In this document: piece after piece, positions 8,266-16,025 of the stretch
Numbering within the stretch: the first letter of the stretch is position 1
Layout: each line of letters opens with the position of its first letter
Source of the DNA: Casp-actino8 sp964563545
GTDB taxonomy: Bacteria > Actinomycetota > Acidimicrobiia > Acidimicrobiales > Ilumatobacteraceae
Assembly: GCA_964563545.1 (NCBI GenBank)
Contig: CAZLXB010000022.1
Location: forward strand, 1 to 32,302
Reading direction: 5' to 3'
DNA: 32,302 nt
Notes under the pieces: model-generated
Databases searched by the model: none
The model's input: only the letters and a program-made list of their open reading frames with translations
Told to the model about the DNA's origin: nothing
Translations under genes and position numbers: made by a program

Positions 8266-10236
8266 CTACCCGTAATAGGCGATCTCGACCGCAGAGCCCC
8301 GCGGAACGAGCTGACCCGCGGTCACGGCCCGTCCGTCCACCAACAGGGCGATCGGAGTCCCCCTCGGTCGGCCGCTCACCTTGGCGACCACCAAACCCGC
8401 ATCGGTGAGCGCACGTTTGATCTGGTCGACGTTCATCCGTCTGATGGAGGGCACGGCCACGACGTCGGGTCCCTTCGACACCACGACGCGAACCTCGGAG
8501 TCCCGCGCAACCTTTTCCCCGGCCGCCGGAGTCTGCGAACCGATCGCGCCTGCGGGAACATCGATGAAGAACTGATCGTCGTCACGCGCGATGGTGAGTT
8601 GCATCCCTTCGAGGGTGGACTGCGCCGACTCGTACGCCTGACCGCGCAGGTCCGGCAGCACGCGGGGCTCGGGGCCCTGCGAGATGTACACATCGACCGT
8701 CGTGCCCTTCACGACTTCGTCACCCGTGGTGAGATTCGGCTGCTCGGGCACTTCCCATCGCACGACGAAACCGGGCGCAATGTCCTCGCTGTAGTCATCG
8801 AGGAGATTGGCCTCGAGTCCGGCATTGGCGAGGAAGGTGACGGCATCGGTCGACTCGATTCCCGAGAGATCGGGCAGCGGGACCGGGGGCGGTCCACTCG
8901 AGATCACGAGCGTGAGGACGTCACCGGAATCGAGCTTCTTCCCGACTGCCGGTTCGGTGCGCACGACTTGACCGGCTTCGCGTTCTTCGCTGAATTCCTC
9001 GATGGTCTCGACGCGCCAGCCGAATTCGGTGACCGCATTGGTGGCCGAACCCTCGTCGAGGCCGGCCAGATCGGGAACCGGTTGCGAGTCGTCGCTCAAC
9101 GCGCGGTAAGCGAAGAGCCCGCCGACGATCAAGGCCAGAACCGCCACTGCCACCACGATCCAACGCCCCACGAGTGGACGATCCTCCTCGACCGCGGGCT
9201 CGTCGGTCACGGGTTCGTCTTCACGACGAATCACGAGTCCGCCTTCGAGCGTCGGCGGCGCGGACCACGTGCGCTCCATCGGTGAATAGTCGGCCGGACG
9301 CGATACGTCGACGGTGGCATCGAGTTGCGGAGCGGTCACCACTACTTCACCGGTCGCATCGGCGAGCACGATGGGCAACGGCGACGGGCGGGACATCGTC
9401 GACGCGGCCTGCACGAGAGCGCGTCCCATCTCGGCCGCGCTCGAACGATCGGCCGGATCGGAGCGGCCGGCGCGCTCGAGTACCGCGGCCAGAGGGCCGA
9501 GATCGGCCGACACCGGGAACAGACGATCGACGCGCGCACCCAGAGTCGCGACCGCCGAATCGGCGAGGAAAGGCACGACGCCGGTCATCGCCTCCACGAG
9601 CACGAGAGCGAGCGAGTACACATCCGACTTCTCGTCGAAGGCCTGGCCGGTCGCCTGCTCGGGTGACGAATAGCGAGCGCGTTCGAGTGAGACCGCCGAG
9701 AGATCGGCCCAGGCCCGGTCGGCCACGACCGATGCCACACCGATGTCGGTGACCGACACGACCTGCTGATCGGAGAACATGATCGCCGAAGGGCGCAGAT
9801 CGTGGTGCACGAGACCGCGTCGATGAGCGCGATCGAGCGCGCGACAAACTTCCACGCCGACGACCACGGCCTGCGACGGCGTGAGCAGTCGCCCGCGGTC
9901 GATCATGTCCTGGAGGGTTCCGCCACCCGGGCGAGCCGTCGCGACGTACACCTGCTCACCGGCCGGCGAATTCCAACGTCCGTGGGCGATCACCGACGTG
10001 ATGGTCGGGTGTTCGAGGGCCTCCGCGCGGGCGGCCTGTTCGAGGATCTCCGCGCCGAGCGTTCCCGACGCCTCGGGGGTGAAGAGCCGGACCACGGCCG
10101 AGCCGCCGACCGATTCGTCGGTACTCACGAAGGTCGACGACGACGACGAGATCGACACGAGCCGCTCGAGGCGGAAACGCTCGGCAACGAGGGTTCCGAT
10201 CAGGTCGTCGGGATCGACGGCACCGGCTTCGACCAT
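8266..10236 (-). CDS. PASTA-repeat membrane Ser/Thr kinase homologue, probably a pseudokinase
   Basis: A 656-residue PknB-like protein: kinase-fold domain (about 15-280), linker, one membrane helix (357-377) and four extracytoplasmic PASTA repeats (about 384-448, 452-521, 524-588, 592-656). PASTA repeats bind muropeptides or lipid II in actinobacterial PknB. The kinase fold is recognisable (YSSPEQATGQ, SDVYSLALVL), but catalytic residues have decayed. The glycine loop is a serine run (SISSSSSTF), the ATP-anchoring lysine is Arg50 (AVVRLF), HRD reads HHD (144-146), the loop asparagine is Ala151, and DFG is DIG (164-166). Asp146 and Asp164 remain. The ATG 10236 is chosen from a TAGTTT -10 element eight bases upstream. 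It likely acts as a sensor or scaffold in cell-wall control. Confidence 0.9.
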   Translation of the reverse strand: MVEAGAVDPDDLIGTLVAERFRLERLVSISSSSSTFVSTDESVGGSAVVRLFTPEASGTLGAEILEQAARAEALEHPTITSVIAHGRWNSPAGEQVYVATARPGGGTLQDMIDRGRLLTPSQAVVVGVEVCRALDRAHRRGLVHHDLRPSAIMFSDQQVVSVTDIGVASVVADRAWADLSAVSLERARYSSPEQATGQAFDEKSDVYSLALVLVEAMTGVVPFLADSAVATLGARVDRLFPVSADLGPLAAVLERAGRSDPADRSSAAEMGRALVQAASTMSRPSPLPIVLADATGEVVVTAPQLDATVDVSRPADYSPMERTWSAPPTLEGGLVIRREDEPVTDEPAVEEDRPLVGRWIVVAVAVLALIVGGLFAYRALSDDSQPVPDLAGLDEGSATNAVTEFGWRVETIEEFSEEREAGQVVRTEPAVGKKLDSGDVLTLVISSGPPPVPLPDLSGIESTDAVTFLANAGLEANLLDDYSEDIAPGFVVRWEVPEQPNLTTGDEVVKGTTVDVYISQGPEPRVLPDLRGQAYESAQSTLEGMQLTIARDDDQFFIDVPAGAIGSQTPAAGEKVARDSEVRVVVSKGPDVVAVPSIRRMNVDQIKRALTDAGLVVAKVSGRPRGTPIALLVDGRAVTAGQLVPRGSAVEIAYYG

Positions 10237-10244
10237 GGGCGCCC

Positions 10245-10250
10245 AAACTA
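10245..10250 (-). promoter_or_regulatory. -10 element TAGTTT for the PASTA protein gene (leaderless)
   Basis: On the minus strand TAGTTT is followed by eight bases and the ATG at 10236; no ribosome binding site is present. This supports a short N-terminus starting MVEAGAVDPDD. Confidence 0.5.
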
Positions 10251-10312
10251 GTGGTGGGTGACCGATGTCCGTCCGTCGGACGCCCCTCGATGGCTCGTGG
10301 ACCGTGCAAAAG

Positions 10313-10324
10313 CCCTGCGCAGGG
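10313..10324. repeat. 12-bp perfect palindrome CCCTGCGCAGGG
   Basis: A perfect inverted repeat between the divergent starts of the PASTA gene (10236) and the small membrane protein gene (10339). It lies three bases before the proposed -10 of the latter and could be an operator. It is short enough to be chance in GC-rich DNA, and only this copy was noticed. Confidence 0.35.
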
Positions 10325-10326
10325 GC

Positions 10327-10332
10327 AAGACT
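10327..10332 (+). promoter_or_regulatory. Weak -10 element AAGACT for the gene at 10339
   Basis: Matches TANNNT except the first base and sits six bases before GTG 10339, the same spacing as the stronger leaderless starts in this window. It is the main reason for choosing 10339 over the GTG at 10258. Confidence 0.35.
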
Positions 10333-10338
10333 GACGAC

Positions 10339-10845
10339 GTGAGCCGCTGGAGAAGCCGTTCGGAAGGCAGACCTGCCCGGGCCCGCCGCGAACTCCTTGC
10401 GGTCAGTGCCGGGCTCGGCCTCGGACTCACGTTCGTGATCTGGGGACTCATGTCGGCCACGACCGGCCGCGATTCGCTCGGCTATCCCGACGCCATCGTC
10501 GACATCTCGCCGGCCCCCAACGACCGCCAGGTCCTGTCGCAGACCGAGATCATGGTCGACCTTCAGGACGGCTTCGAGGCGACCCTGACCCTCGACGGCA
10601 TCGAACTTCCGACCACCCGTCTCGAGGATGTGGCTGGGGTTCTGGCCGAACCCGGGCAGATGATCGAACTCCCACCGACAGCGATCTACGACCAGGGCAA
10701 CTCTCTGATTCGCTTCGAACCGACCGAGGGAGCACCGATCGAGAAGTACTCGGTGGGGGAACACCAAGTGACCGTCGTGTTCTGGAAGATCGAAGAGGGT
10801 CGTAGCACCGCTCGCAGTTACTCGTGGTCGTTCGAGGTTCTCTGA
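10339..10845 (+). CDS. Unknown membrane-anchored protein with extracytoplasmic beta domain
   Basis: Not recognised at family level. A 168-residue protein with a basic N-terminus (RWRSRSEGRPARARR), one membrane helix (LLAVSAGLGLGLTFVIWGLM) and about 120 residues outside. The outer part begins VDISPAPNDRQVLSQTEIMVDL, which resembles the first strands of bacterial Ig-like or CopC-like domains, and is beta-rich to its end (YSWSFEVL). GTG 10258 would add 27 residues. It is divergent from the PASTA pseudokinase gene, sharing a 102-bp region, so the two could be co-regulated and both face the cell wall; that is inference. Its stop abuts the convergent ligA stop with no gap. Confidence 0.7.
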   Translation: MSRWRSRSEGRPARARRELLAVSAGLGLGLTFVIWGLMSATTGRDSLGYPDAIVDISPAPNDRQVLSQTEIMVDLQDGFEATLTLDGIELPTTRLEDVAGVLAEPGQMIELPPTAIYDQGNSLIRFEPTEGAPIEKYSVGEHQVTVVFWKIEEGRSTARSYSWSFEVL

Positions 10846-12930
10846 TCAGTCGAGTTCGCCGGTTTCGAGGACGCGCCGGAACGCTTCCTCGTCGATCATG
10901 GGCACACCGAGTTCTTCGGCCTTACTGACCTTGCTCGCACCCGGTTCGCGACCGATCACGACCGCGAAGGTCTTCTTCGACACCGAACCCGGGCTCTTGC
11001 CACCGCGATCCTTGATCGCCTTCTCGGCGCCGTCGCGATCGAATCCGTCGAGGGTTCCGGTGACCACGATGGCTTTGCCCGCCAGAACCTGAGGCAGTCG
11101 CGACACCTCCACGTTGCCGAAGTCGACCCCGGCATCGCGCAATTTCCCGACGAAGGCCCGGTTGTCGGGAACGGCAAACCACGACGTGATCGATTGCGCG
11201 ATCACGTCGCCCACTCCGTCCACCGTGGCGAGATCGTCGACCGATGCCGACATCACCCCGTCGAGAGTTCCGAACGCGGAGGCGAGTGCTTCAGCCGCTG
11301 ACGGCCCCAGATGTTTCACACCGAGCGCGGTCAGGATCTTGGGCAGTGGTCTCGACTTCGATCCTTCGATGGCGGCGAGCAATTTCTCGGCGCTCAGACG
11401 ACCGAATCCCTCGAGGGTCAGCAGTTGTTCGATGGTGAGCGCATAGATGTCACCCGGATCGGTCACGAGACCGGCATCGGACAACTGGAACACCGTGCGC
11501 TCACCGAGTCCTTCGATGTCCATCGCTCCCCGCGACGCGAAATAGATGATGCGCTGATCGCGCTGGTGAGGGCAGTTCGGCTCGACGCATCTCGTATCGG
11601 ACTCACCCTCGTTACGCGCGAGAGTGCTGCCGATCGGACACGGACAAGTGGTCGGGAAATTCCAGGCGGGCAGGCCCTCCGGACGCAACGACAGCACGGG
11701 CCCGACGACTTCGGGGATGACATCGCCGGCTTTGCGCACGACCACGGTGTCTCCGGGGCGAACGTCTTTCAGACGGACCTGGTCTTCGTTGTGCAGAGTG
11801 GCCATTCCGACCGTGGAGCCACCGACGAAGACCGGTTCGAGAACCGCGAAGGGTGTGGCACGACCGGTGCGCCCGATGGACACCTGGATATCGCGCAACA
11901 AAGTGGTGCGCTCCTCGGGTGGAAATTTGAACGCTATCGCCCAACGCGGAGCACGCGAGGTGAAGCCGAGTGCTTCCCGCTGAGCCAGGTCGTCGACTTT
12001 CACCACGACACCGTCGATCTCGTACGGGATCTGATGGCGCTTGGCCTGCCATTCGTCGCAGTACTCCCCCACCTCGGCGAGGCTCGCGACCACGCGAATG
12101 CTCGGGTTGACGGGGAAACCGAGTGACGAGAGGAACGCGAGCGTGTCGTGATGCGATGCGAAGTCGGGGCCGCCCACGACCTCGCCCACCTGATACGCCC
12201 AGAAAGCGAGTCCGCGTCCGGCGGTGACGGTGGAGTCCTTCTGGCGCAGACTCCCGGCCCCGGCATTGCGCGGATTCACCGGCACCGGTTCGGGCTTGCG
12301 ACCGGCGGCCACCCGCTCGGCGTTCTCGGCTTCCTTGGCCGCCTTGAGTCGTTCGAAGGCTTCGATCGGAAGATAGACCTCACCGCGCACTTCGAGAACT
12401 TCGGGAACTGCATGCTTCTTGGATGCGTTCAGGACCTTGGGGACCACCGCGATGGTGGCCACATTGGCGGTGACGTCCTCGCCGATCCGACCGTCACCCC
12501 GTGTGGCCGCCTGCACGAGTCGGCCGTTCTCGTAGCGAAGACTCACGGCGAGTCCATCGATCTTGAGTTCGCAGCAGTAGTGAACTTCGGCGTCACCCAG
12601 ACCCTTCAGAACCCGCTCACCCCACGCGTCGAGTTCGGCGCGATCCATCGCATTATCGAGACTCGTCATCGGGACCCGATGCTCGACGGGTGCGAACGCT
12701 TCGCTGATCTCACCACCCACCAGTTGCGTCGGTGAATCGGCGGCGGCTTCGGCCGGATGGGCACGCTCGAGTTCTTCGAGTTCGCGAATCAGCTCGTCGT
12801 ATTCGGCGTCGGCGATCTCGGGCTCGGCGAGCGTGTGGTACAGCCGCCGATGGTGATTGATGGTCTCGCGGAGTTCGGCGATGCGTCGGGCGATCGCGGC
12901 TGAGTCATCGGCCGCCGGACGTCTGGGCAT
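10846..12930 (-). CDS. ligA: NAD-dependent DNA ligase
   Basis: Seals nicks in replication and repair using NAD. The 694 residues have all LigA parts in order: domain Ia (HHRRLYHTLAEPEIADAEYD), adenylation domain with active-site Lys123 (CELKIDGLAVSL), OB fold (IGRTGRATPFAVLEPV), four-cysteine zinc finger (CPCP ... TRCVEPNCPHQ), helix-hairpin-helix region (IEGLGERTV, LEGFGRLSAEK, VDGVGDVIA) and C-terminal BRCT (GKAIVVTGTLDGFDRDGAEK). Full length and apparently intact. The ATG at 12930 has TACAAT six bases upstream and no ribosome binding site, so it is probably leaderless with its own promoter, although the MetE-like gene ends just 33 bp upstream. Confidence 0.98.
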   Translation of the reverse strand: MPRRPAADDSAAIARRIAELRETINHHRRLYHTLAEPEIADAEYDELIRELEELERAHPAEAAADSPTQLVGGEISEAFAPVEHRVPMTSLDNAMDRAELDAWGERVLKGLGDAEVHYCCELKIDGLAVSLRYENGRLVQAATRGDGRIGEDVTANVATIAVVPKVLNASKKHAVPEVLEVRGEVYLPIEAFERLKAAKEAENAERVAAGRKPEPVPVNPRNAGAGSLRQKDSTVTAGRGLAFWAYQVGEVVGGPDFASHHDTLAFLSSLGFPVNPSIRVVASLAEVGEYCDEWQAKRHQIPYEIDGVVVKVDDLAQREALGFTSRAPRWAIAFKFPPEERTTLLRDIQVSIGRTGRATPFAVLEPVFVGGSTVGMATLHNEDQVRLKDVRPGDTVVVRKAGDVIPEVVGPVLSLRPEGLPAWNFPTTCPCPIGSTLARNEGESDTRCVEPNCPHQRDQRIIYFASRGAMDIEGLGERTVFQLSDAGLVTDPGDIYALTIEQLLTLEGFGRLSAEKLLAAIEGSKSRPLPKILTALGVKHLGPSAAEALASAFGTLDGVMSASVDDLATVDGVGDVIAQSITSWFAVPDNRAFVGKLRDAGVDFGNVEVSRLPQVLAGKAIVVTGTLDGFDRDGAEKAIKDRGGKSPGSVSKKTFAVVIGREPGASKVSKAEELGVPMIDEEAFRRVLETGELD

Positions 12931-12936
12931 GCACCG

Positions 12937-12942
12937 ATTGTA
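12937..12942 (-). promoter_or_regulatory. -10 element TACAAT of ligA (leaderless)
   Basis: The best match to the TATAAT consensus among the start-proximal hexamers in the window, six bases before the ligA ATG. It lies in the 33-bp gap after the MetE-like gene. Confidence 0.6.
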
Positions 12943-12963
12943 CGACCGGGGTGAGGTCGGTGA

Positions 12964-13980
12964 TCAGGCTCCGACGGTGAGACGCGTCGCCAAGGCCTGG
13001 GTGCGCACCTTCTCGCCGATCTCCCGAACTTGTTCGAACACTCGCTGCGCGGTGCCGGCATCGTGCAGAGCGAGTCCGCAGTCGGGGGTGACGAGACTCT
13101 GCTGGCGAAGACGCATGGCGTCGCATCCGGCCTGAACGAGTCCGCACCACACCGACGAGAGTCGGCGCCACATGCGCTCGACCGAAGTTCCGAGCGGACC
13201 ATCGGTGGGGACCACTCCCCACGCGATCCAGCCGCCTGATTCGAGGAATGCACTGATCTGGACCGCCGATTCGACGAGATGATCCGCGGCCGGAATGCTC
13301 AGAATCCGCGGGCCGGCGGCAACGAGGGGCGCGAGCGACGAGGTCGCGCAACTGTGCAGGCCCACGATGGCATCACGCTCGATGGCGGCCATGGCACCCG
13401 ACAGGATGTCGATCGCACTGTCGAGCGCGAGCGGATGATTCTCGTCGAGCAGATCGCCCAATTCGGGCTCGTCGAGGATCACGATCTGCCGGCACTGAGG
13501 GAGCACCTCGCCGATGTGATCGCAGATCGTCCGAATGTGCTCACGGACCGCACGAACCGCGACATCGAACGCGAGGTGCGGCGCGACGCCGGCGCGTGTC
13601 AGCGCCCAACCGAGGGTGATCGGACCGGTGAACTGCCACTTGACCGGACCTTCGTGGTCCCGCGCATGTTCGAGGAACGCACGCAACCCGCCGAAGGCGT
13701 CGTCGTCGAGCGAAGTGCGCACCGGCGCGAGTGGGTGGACCATCCGAGTATCGACGAGAAGCGAGCCGTACTGGCCGAGGCTGATGCCCTGGATACCGAC
13801 GACCGCCTGGGCGATCATCCCCTCCGCCGGCGAGCGCCGCGGCAGGGTGGGGATGCAAGGAAGTTCGGGAGAGTTCGCCATCGCGAAGGCGGCGGCTTCG
13901 CGGGAGTCGCGATGCGGAAGACTGCCGACTCCGGTGGCGGTGCCGCTCTTGGCGAGCACTGACTGCAACTCGACGACCAT
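12964..13980 (-). CDS. Short MetE-like (cobalamin-independent methionine synthase C-terminal) zinc methyltransferase
   Basis: A 338-residue UROD/MetE-superfamily protein corresponding to the catalytic half of MetE, without its N-terminal half. ATGVGSLPHRD at the start is the family's N-terminal signature. The zinc site is visible as H209-x-C211 (GLHSCAT) and C301 (VTPDCGL). DEPELGD (170-176) and WGVVPTDGPLG (254-264) match other conserved stretches. Likely role: transfer of a methyl group to a thiol, possibly homocysteine, from an unknown donor. ATG 13980 is preferred because GAGGGGA lies six bases upstream; ATGs at 13986 and 13998 are poorly spaced. Classical MetE is over 700 residues, so this is not a truncated copy but the core form. 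Confidence 0.82.
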   Translation of the reverse strand: MVVELQSVLAKSGTATGVGSLPHRDSREAAAFAMANSPELPCIPTLPRRSPAEGMIAQAVVGIQGISLGQYGSLLVDTRMVHPLAPVRTSLDDDAFGGLRAFLEHARDHEGPVKWQFTGPITLGWALTRAGVAPHLAFDVAVRAVREHIRTICDHIGEVLPQCRQIVILDEPELGDLLDENHPLALDSAIDILSGAMAAIERDAIVGLHSCATSSLAPLVAAGPRILSIPAADHLVESAVQISAFLESGGWIAWGVVPTDGPLGTSVERMWRRLSSVWCGLVQAGCDAMRLRQQSLVTPDCGLALHDAGTAQRVFEQVREIGEKVRTQALATRLTVGA

Positions 13981-14048
13981 TTCCATTCCCCTCGTCATCT
14001 TTCGTAGCAGGCACACCTCGCCGAGGCACAATTGGAGGAAGCGAACGG

Positions 14049-14930
14049 ATGGCCATGACCGAAAACACGATCACTCCCCGAACGAATTCGATTTACCACC
14101 GAATCCTTTTCGTGCTCGTCGTGATCGTCGGCGCCACCGTGCCGCTCGTGACGAATTCGCTCGACGGCGTCGACGGCGGTACGAAAGTCCTCGCGTCGAT
14201 TTCGTTGTGGGCACTGTGGGCCGCCCTCCTCGCGACCGTCGCGATTCCGAGTTCGATCACCCTGACCGCCCTACGCCTCCTCGCACCGGCTCACACCGCG
14301 ATCGTGATCGTCATCGCGGCGAGCGATCTCGACACTGGATCGGCAATCGCCGTCGTGCTCACCGTCGCGATGTCGTCGGTCGCCTTCATGGCCGAGACCG
14401 GTTCGTTCTTCGTCCAGCGCTCGGCGTATGGCGACGAACGACGTTTCCTACTTCGGTGCCCCACGCCGATGGCCGTCGTACAAGGTCTGATGTGGCTGTT
14501 CTGGATGAGTTCGGCGATCGTCGGCGCACTCGCGCTCGTGAATCGCGCTTGGGTCGCGGGTGGATTGTTGACCGCCCTCGCGGTCGGTGGCGTAGCGCTC
14601 CTCCCCCAGCGATTTCATCGATTGTCACGGCGGTGGTTGGTCGGGGTTCCGGCCGGCATCGTGGTGCACGATCACGTGCTGCTCGCCGAGACAGCGATGT
14701 TCGCGCGCAACGCGCTGGCCGCCATCGAGATGACGTCGGGCCCCATCGGTGACGATGCCGATCTCGCCGGAGGTGGTCGAGCCCCCGGACTCCGGATCAC
14801 ACTGCACGACTTCGACACCGTGGTTCTCGCCGCGTCGTCCGATCATCCCGGAGGCCGGGCGATCCATGTTCGGTCGTTCCGGATCCGACCGAGTCGACCT
14901 GGTCTCGCACTCAGGACGTTGCGGAACTGA
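14049..14930 (+). CDS. Unknown six-helix membrane protein
   Basis: Not recognised. The 293 residues have six predicted membrane helices (about 19-37, 48-66, 72-91, 97-115, 142-164, 167-185), then a soluble C-terminal part of about 100 residues. That tail contains RRWLVGVPAGIVVHDHVLLAE and ends in basic sequence (RIRPSRPGLALRTLRN). GGAGGAA at 14033-14039 supports the ATG at 14049; ATG 14055 is also possible. It is divergent from the MetE-like gene, with 68 bp between starts, and its last 20 bases overlap the convergent mnmA. The tail's LPQRFHRLSRRW linker suggests a cytoplasmic domain after helix six. No enzymatic motif is seen. Confidence 0.7.
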   Translation: MAMTENTITPRTNSIYHRILFVLVVIVGATVPLVTNSLDGVDGGTKVLASISLWALWAALLATVAIPSSITLTALRLLAPAHTAIVIVIAASDLDTGSAIAVVLTVAMSSVAFMAETGSFFVQRSAYGDERRFLLRCPTPMAVVQGLMWLFWMSSAIVGALALVNRAWVAGGLLTALAVGGVALLPQRFHRLSRRWLVGVPAGIVVHDHVLLAETAMFARNALAAIEMTSGPIGDDADLAGGGRAPGLRITLHDFDTVVLAASSDHPGGRAIHVRSFRIRPSRPGLALRTLRN

Positions 14931-15996
14931 CCTTGCCGGCCACCGTGGTGGCTCCACCCAACACGAAGCGATCGGTCGGGTCGTAGAACACCAGACTCTG
15001 CCCTGGCGAAATGCGTCGCTCGGGATTGGTCCACTCGACGCGTACGGTGTGCGGGTCGTCGACGACGATCGTGGCCGACCTCGGAGCACCATGTGCGCTG
15101 CACTGGACCAGCACCGAACCCGAGTACGGGCCGTCCGACCACGTGGGTTCGGCGCCGATCTCGTGATCGACCAACAGAGATTCTTCGGGGCCGACCGTGA
15201 CTCGCCGACCCGGGACATCGACGTCGACCACGAAGCGCTTCGTACCTCCGCCGCCCGCCACCCCACGACGCTGACCGAGGGTCACGAGTTCGACGGATTC
15301 GACCGAACCGAGTCGGTGTCCGTTCTCGTCGACCACTTCGGCCGGATGGAGTTCGATTCGACGGCGCAAGAAGGCGGACCGACCCGTCTCACCGGCTTCG
15401 TTCTTGGTGGAAGTGATGAAACAGACGTCCTGACTGTCGGGCTTGGACGCGGTCCGGAGTCCGAGGCGGGTCGCGTGATCTCGAACCTCGGCCTTGGTCA
15501 TGTGGCCCACGGGGAAGAGGGTGCGGGCAAGTCGACTCTGATCGAGCATGTGGACCACGTAGCTCTGATCCTTGGCCGGATCGGCTCCCCGTTCGACCCG
15601 CAAACGCGACCCGTCGACGGAGATCCGGGCGTGATGTCCGGTGGCGACTGCATCGAATCCGAGGATCTCGGCGCGGTCGAACAGGCGGTCGAACTTGAGG
15701 TGGCGATTGCACTCGATGCACGGGTTCGGGGTGATGCCGACCGCGTGATCGGTGACATAGGGCTCGACGACGTCGCGATGGAAGTCGTCGGTGAAATTGA
15801 AGACGAGATGGTCGATCCCGAGTTGCTGGGCGACACGGCGCGCGTCGTCCACATCGCTGACGCTGCAGCACCCGGTGTCGCTCTCGCCACCCCACAGGCG
15901 AAGAGTCACACCAACGACGTCGTGCCCCTGTTCGCACAGAAGCGCGGCGGCGACCGAAGAATCGACCCCACCCGACATCGCCACGAGAACCTTCAC
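14911..15996 (-). CDS. mnmA: tRNA-specific 2-thiouridylase
   Basis: Puts sulfur on U34 of the tRNAs for Lys, Glu and Gln, using persulfide sulfur from a cysteine desulfurase and ATP to activate the uridine. The ATP PP-loop SGGVDSS is at 8-14. The two catalytic cysteines are C93 (TPNPCIECN) and C192 (SQDVCFI), matching Cys102 and Cys199 of the E. coli enzyme. The C-terminal beta-barrel is complete, and the length of 361 residues is normal. GTG 15996 is preceded by AGGAGG six bases upstream, one of the best ribosome binding sites in the window. It lies 29 bp behind the cysteine desulfurase gene, its probable sulfur donor. Confidence 0.96.
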   Translation of the reverse strand: MKVLVAMSGGVDSSVAAALLCEQGHDVVGVTLRLWGGESDTGCCSVSDVDDARRVAQQLGIDHLVFNFTDDFHRDVVEPYVTDHAVGITPNPCIECNRHLKFDRLFDRAEILGFDAVATGHHARISVDGSRLRVERGADPAKDQSYVVHMLDQSRLARTLFPVGHMTKAEVRDHATRLGLRTASKPDSQDVCFITSTKNEAGETGRSAFLRRRIELHPAEVVDENGHRLGSVESVELVTLGQRRGVAGGGGTKRFVVDVDVPGRRVTVGPEESLLVDHEIGAEPTWSDGPYSGSVLVQCSAHGAPRSATIVVDDPHTVRVEWTNPERRISPGQSLVFYDPTDRFVLGGATTVAGKVSSATS

Positions 15997-16025
15997 AGTG
16001 CGCCTCCTACGGCAAGGCTACGGCG

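Noticed and set aside
6326..8275. 649-codon plus-strand open frame
   Set aside because: Lies opposite the MFS exporter and SDR genes, both with clear motifs. The translation is rich in Arg, His, Glu and Gly without domain pattern, a typical GC-rich shadow.
10258..10338. Longer start (GTG 10258) for the unknown membrane protein
   Set aside because: No ribosome binding site or well-placed -10, and the extra 27 residues would cover the palindrome and the AAGACT element. Kept only as an alternative.
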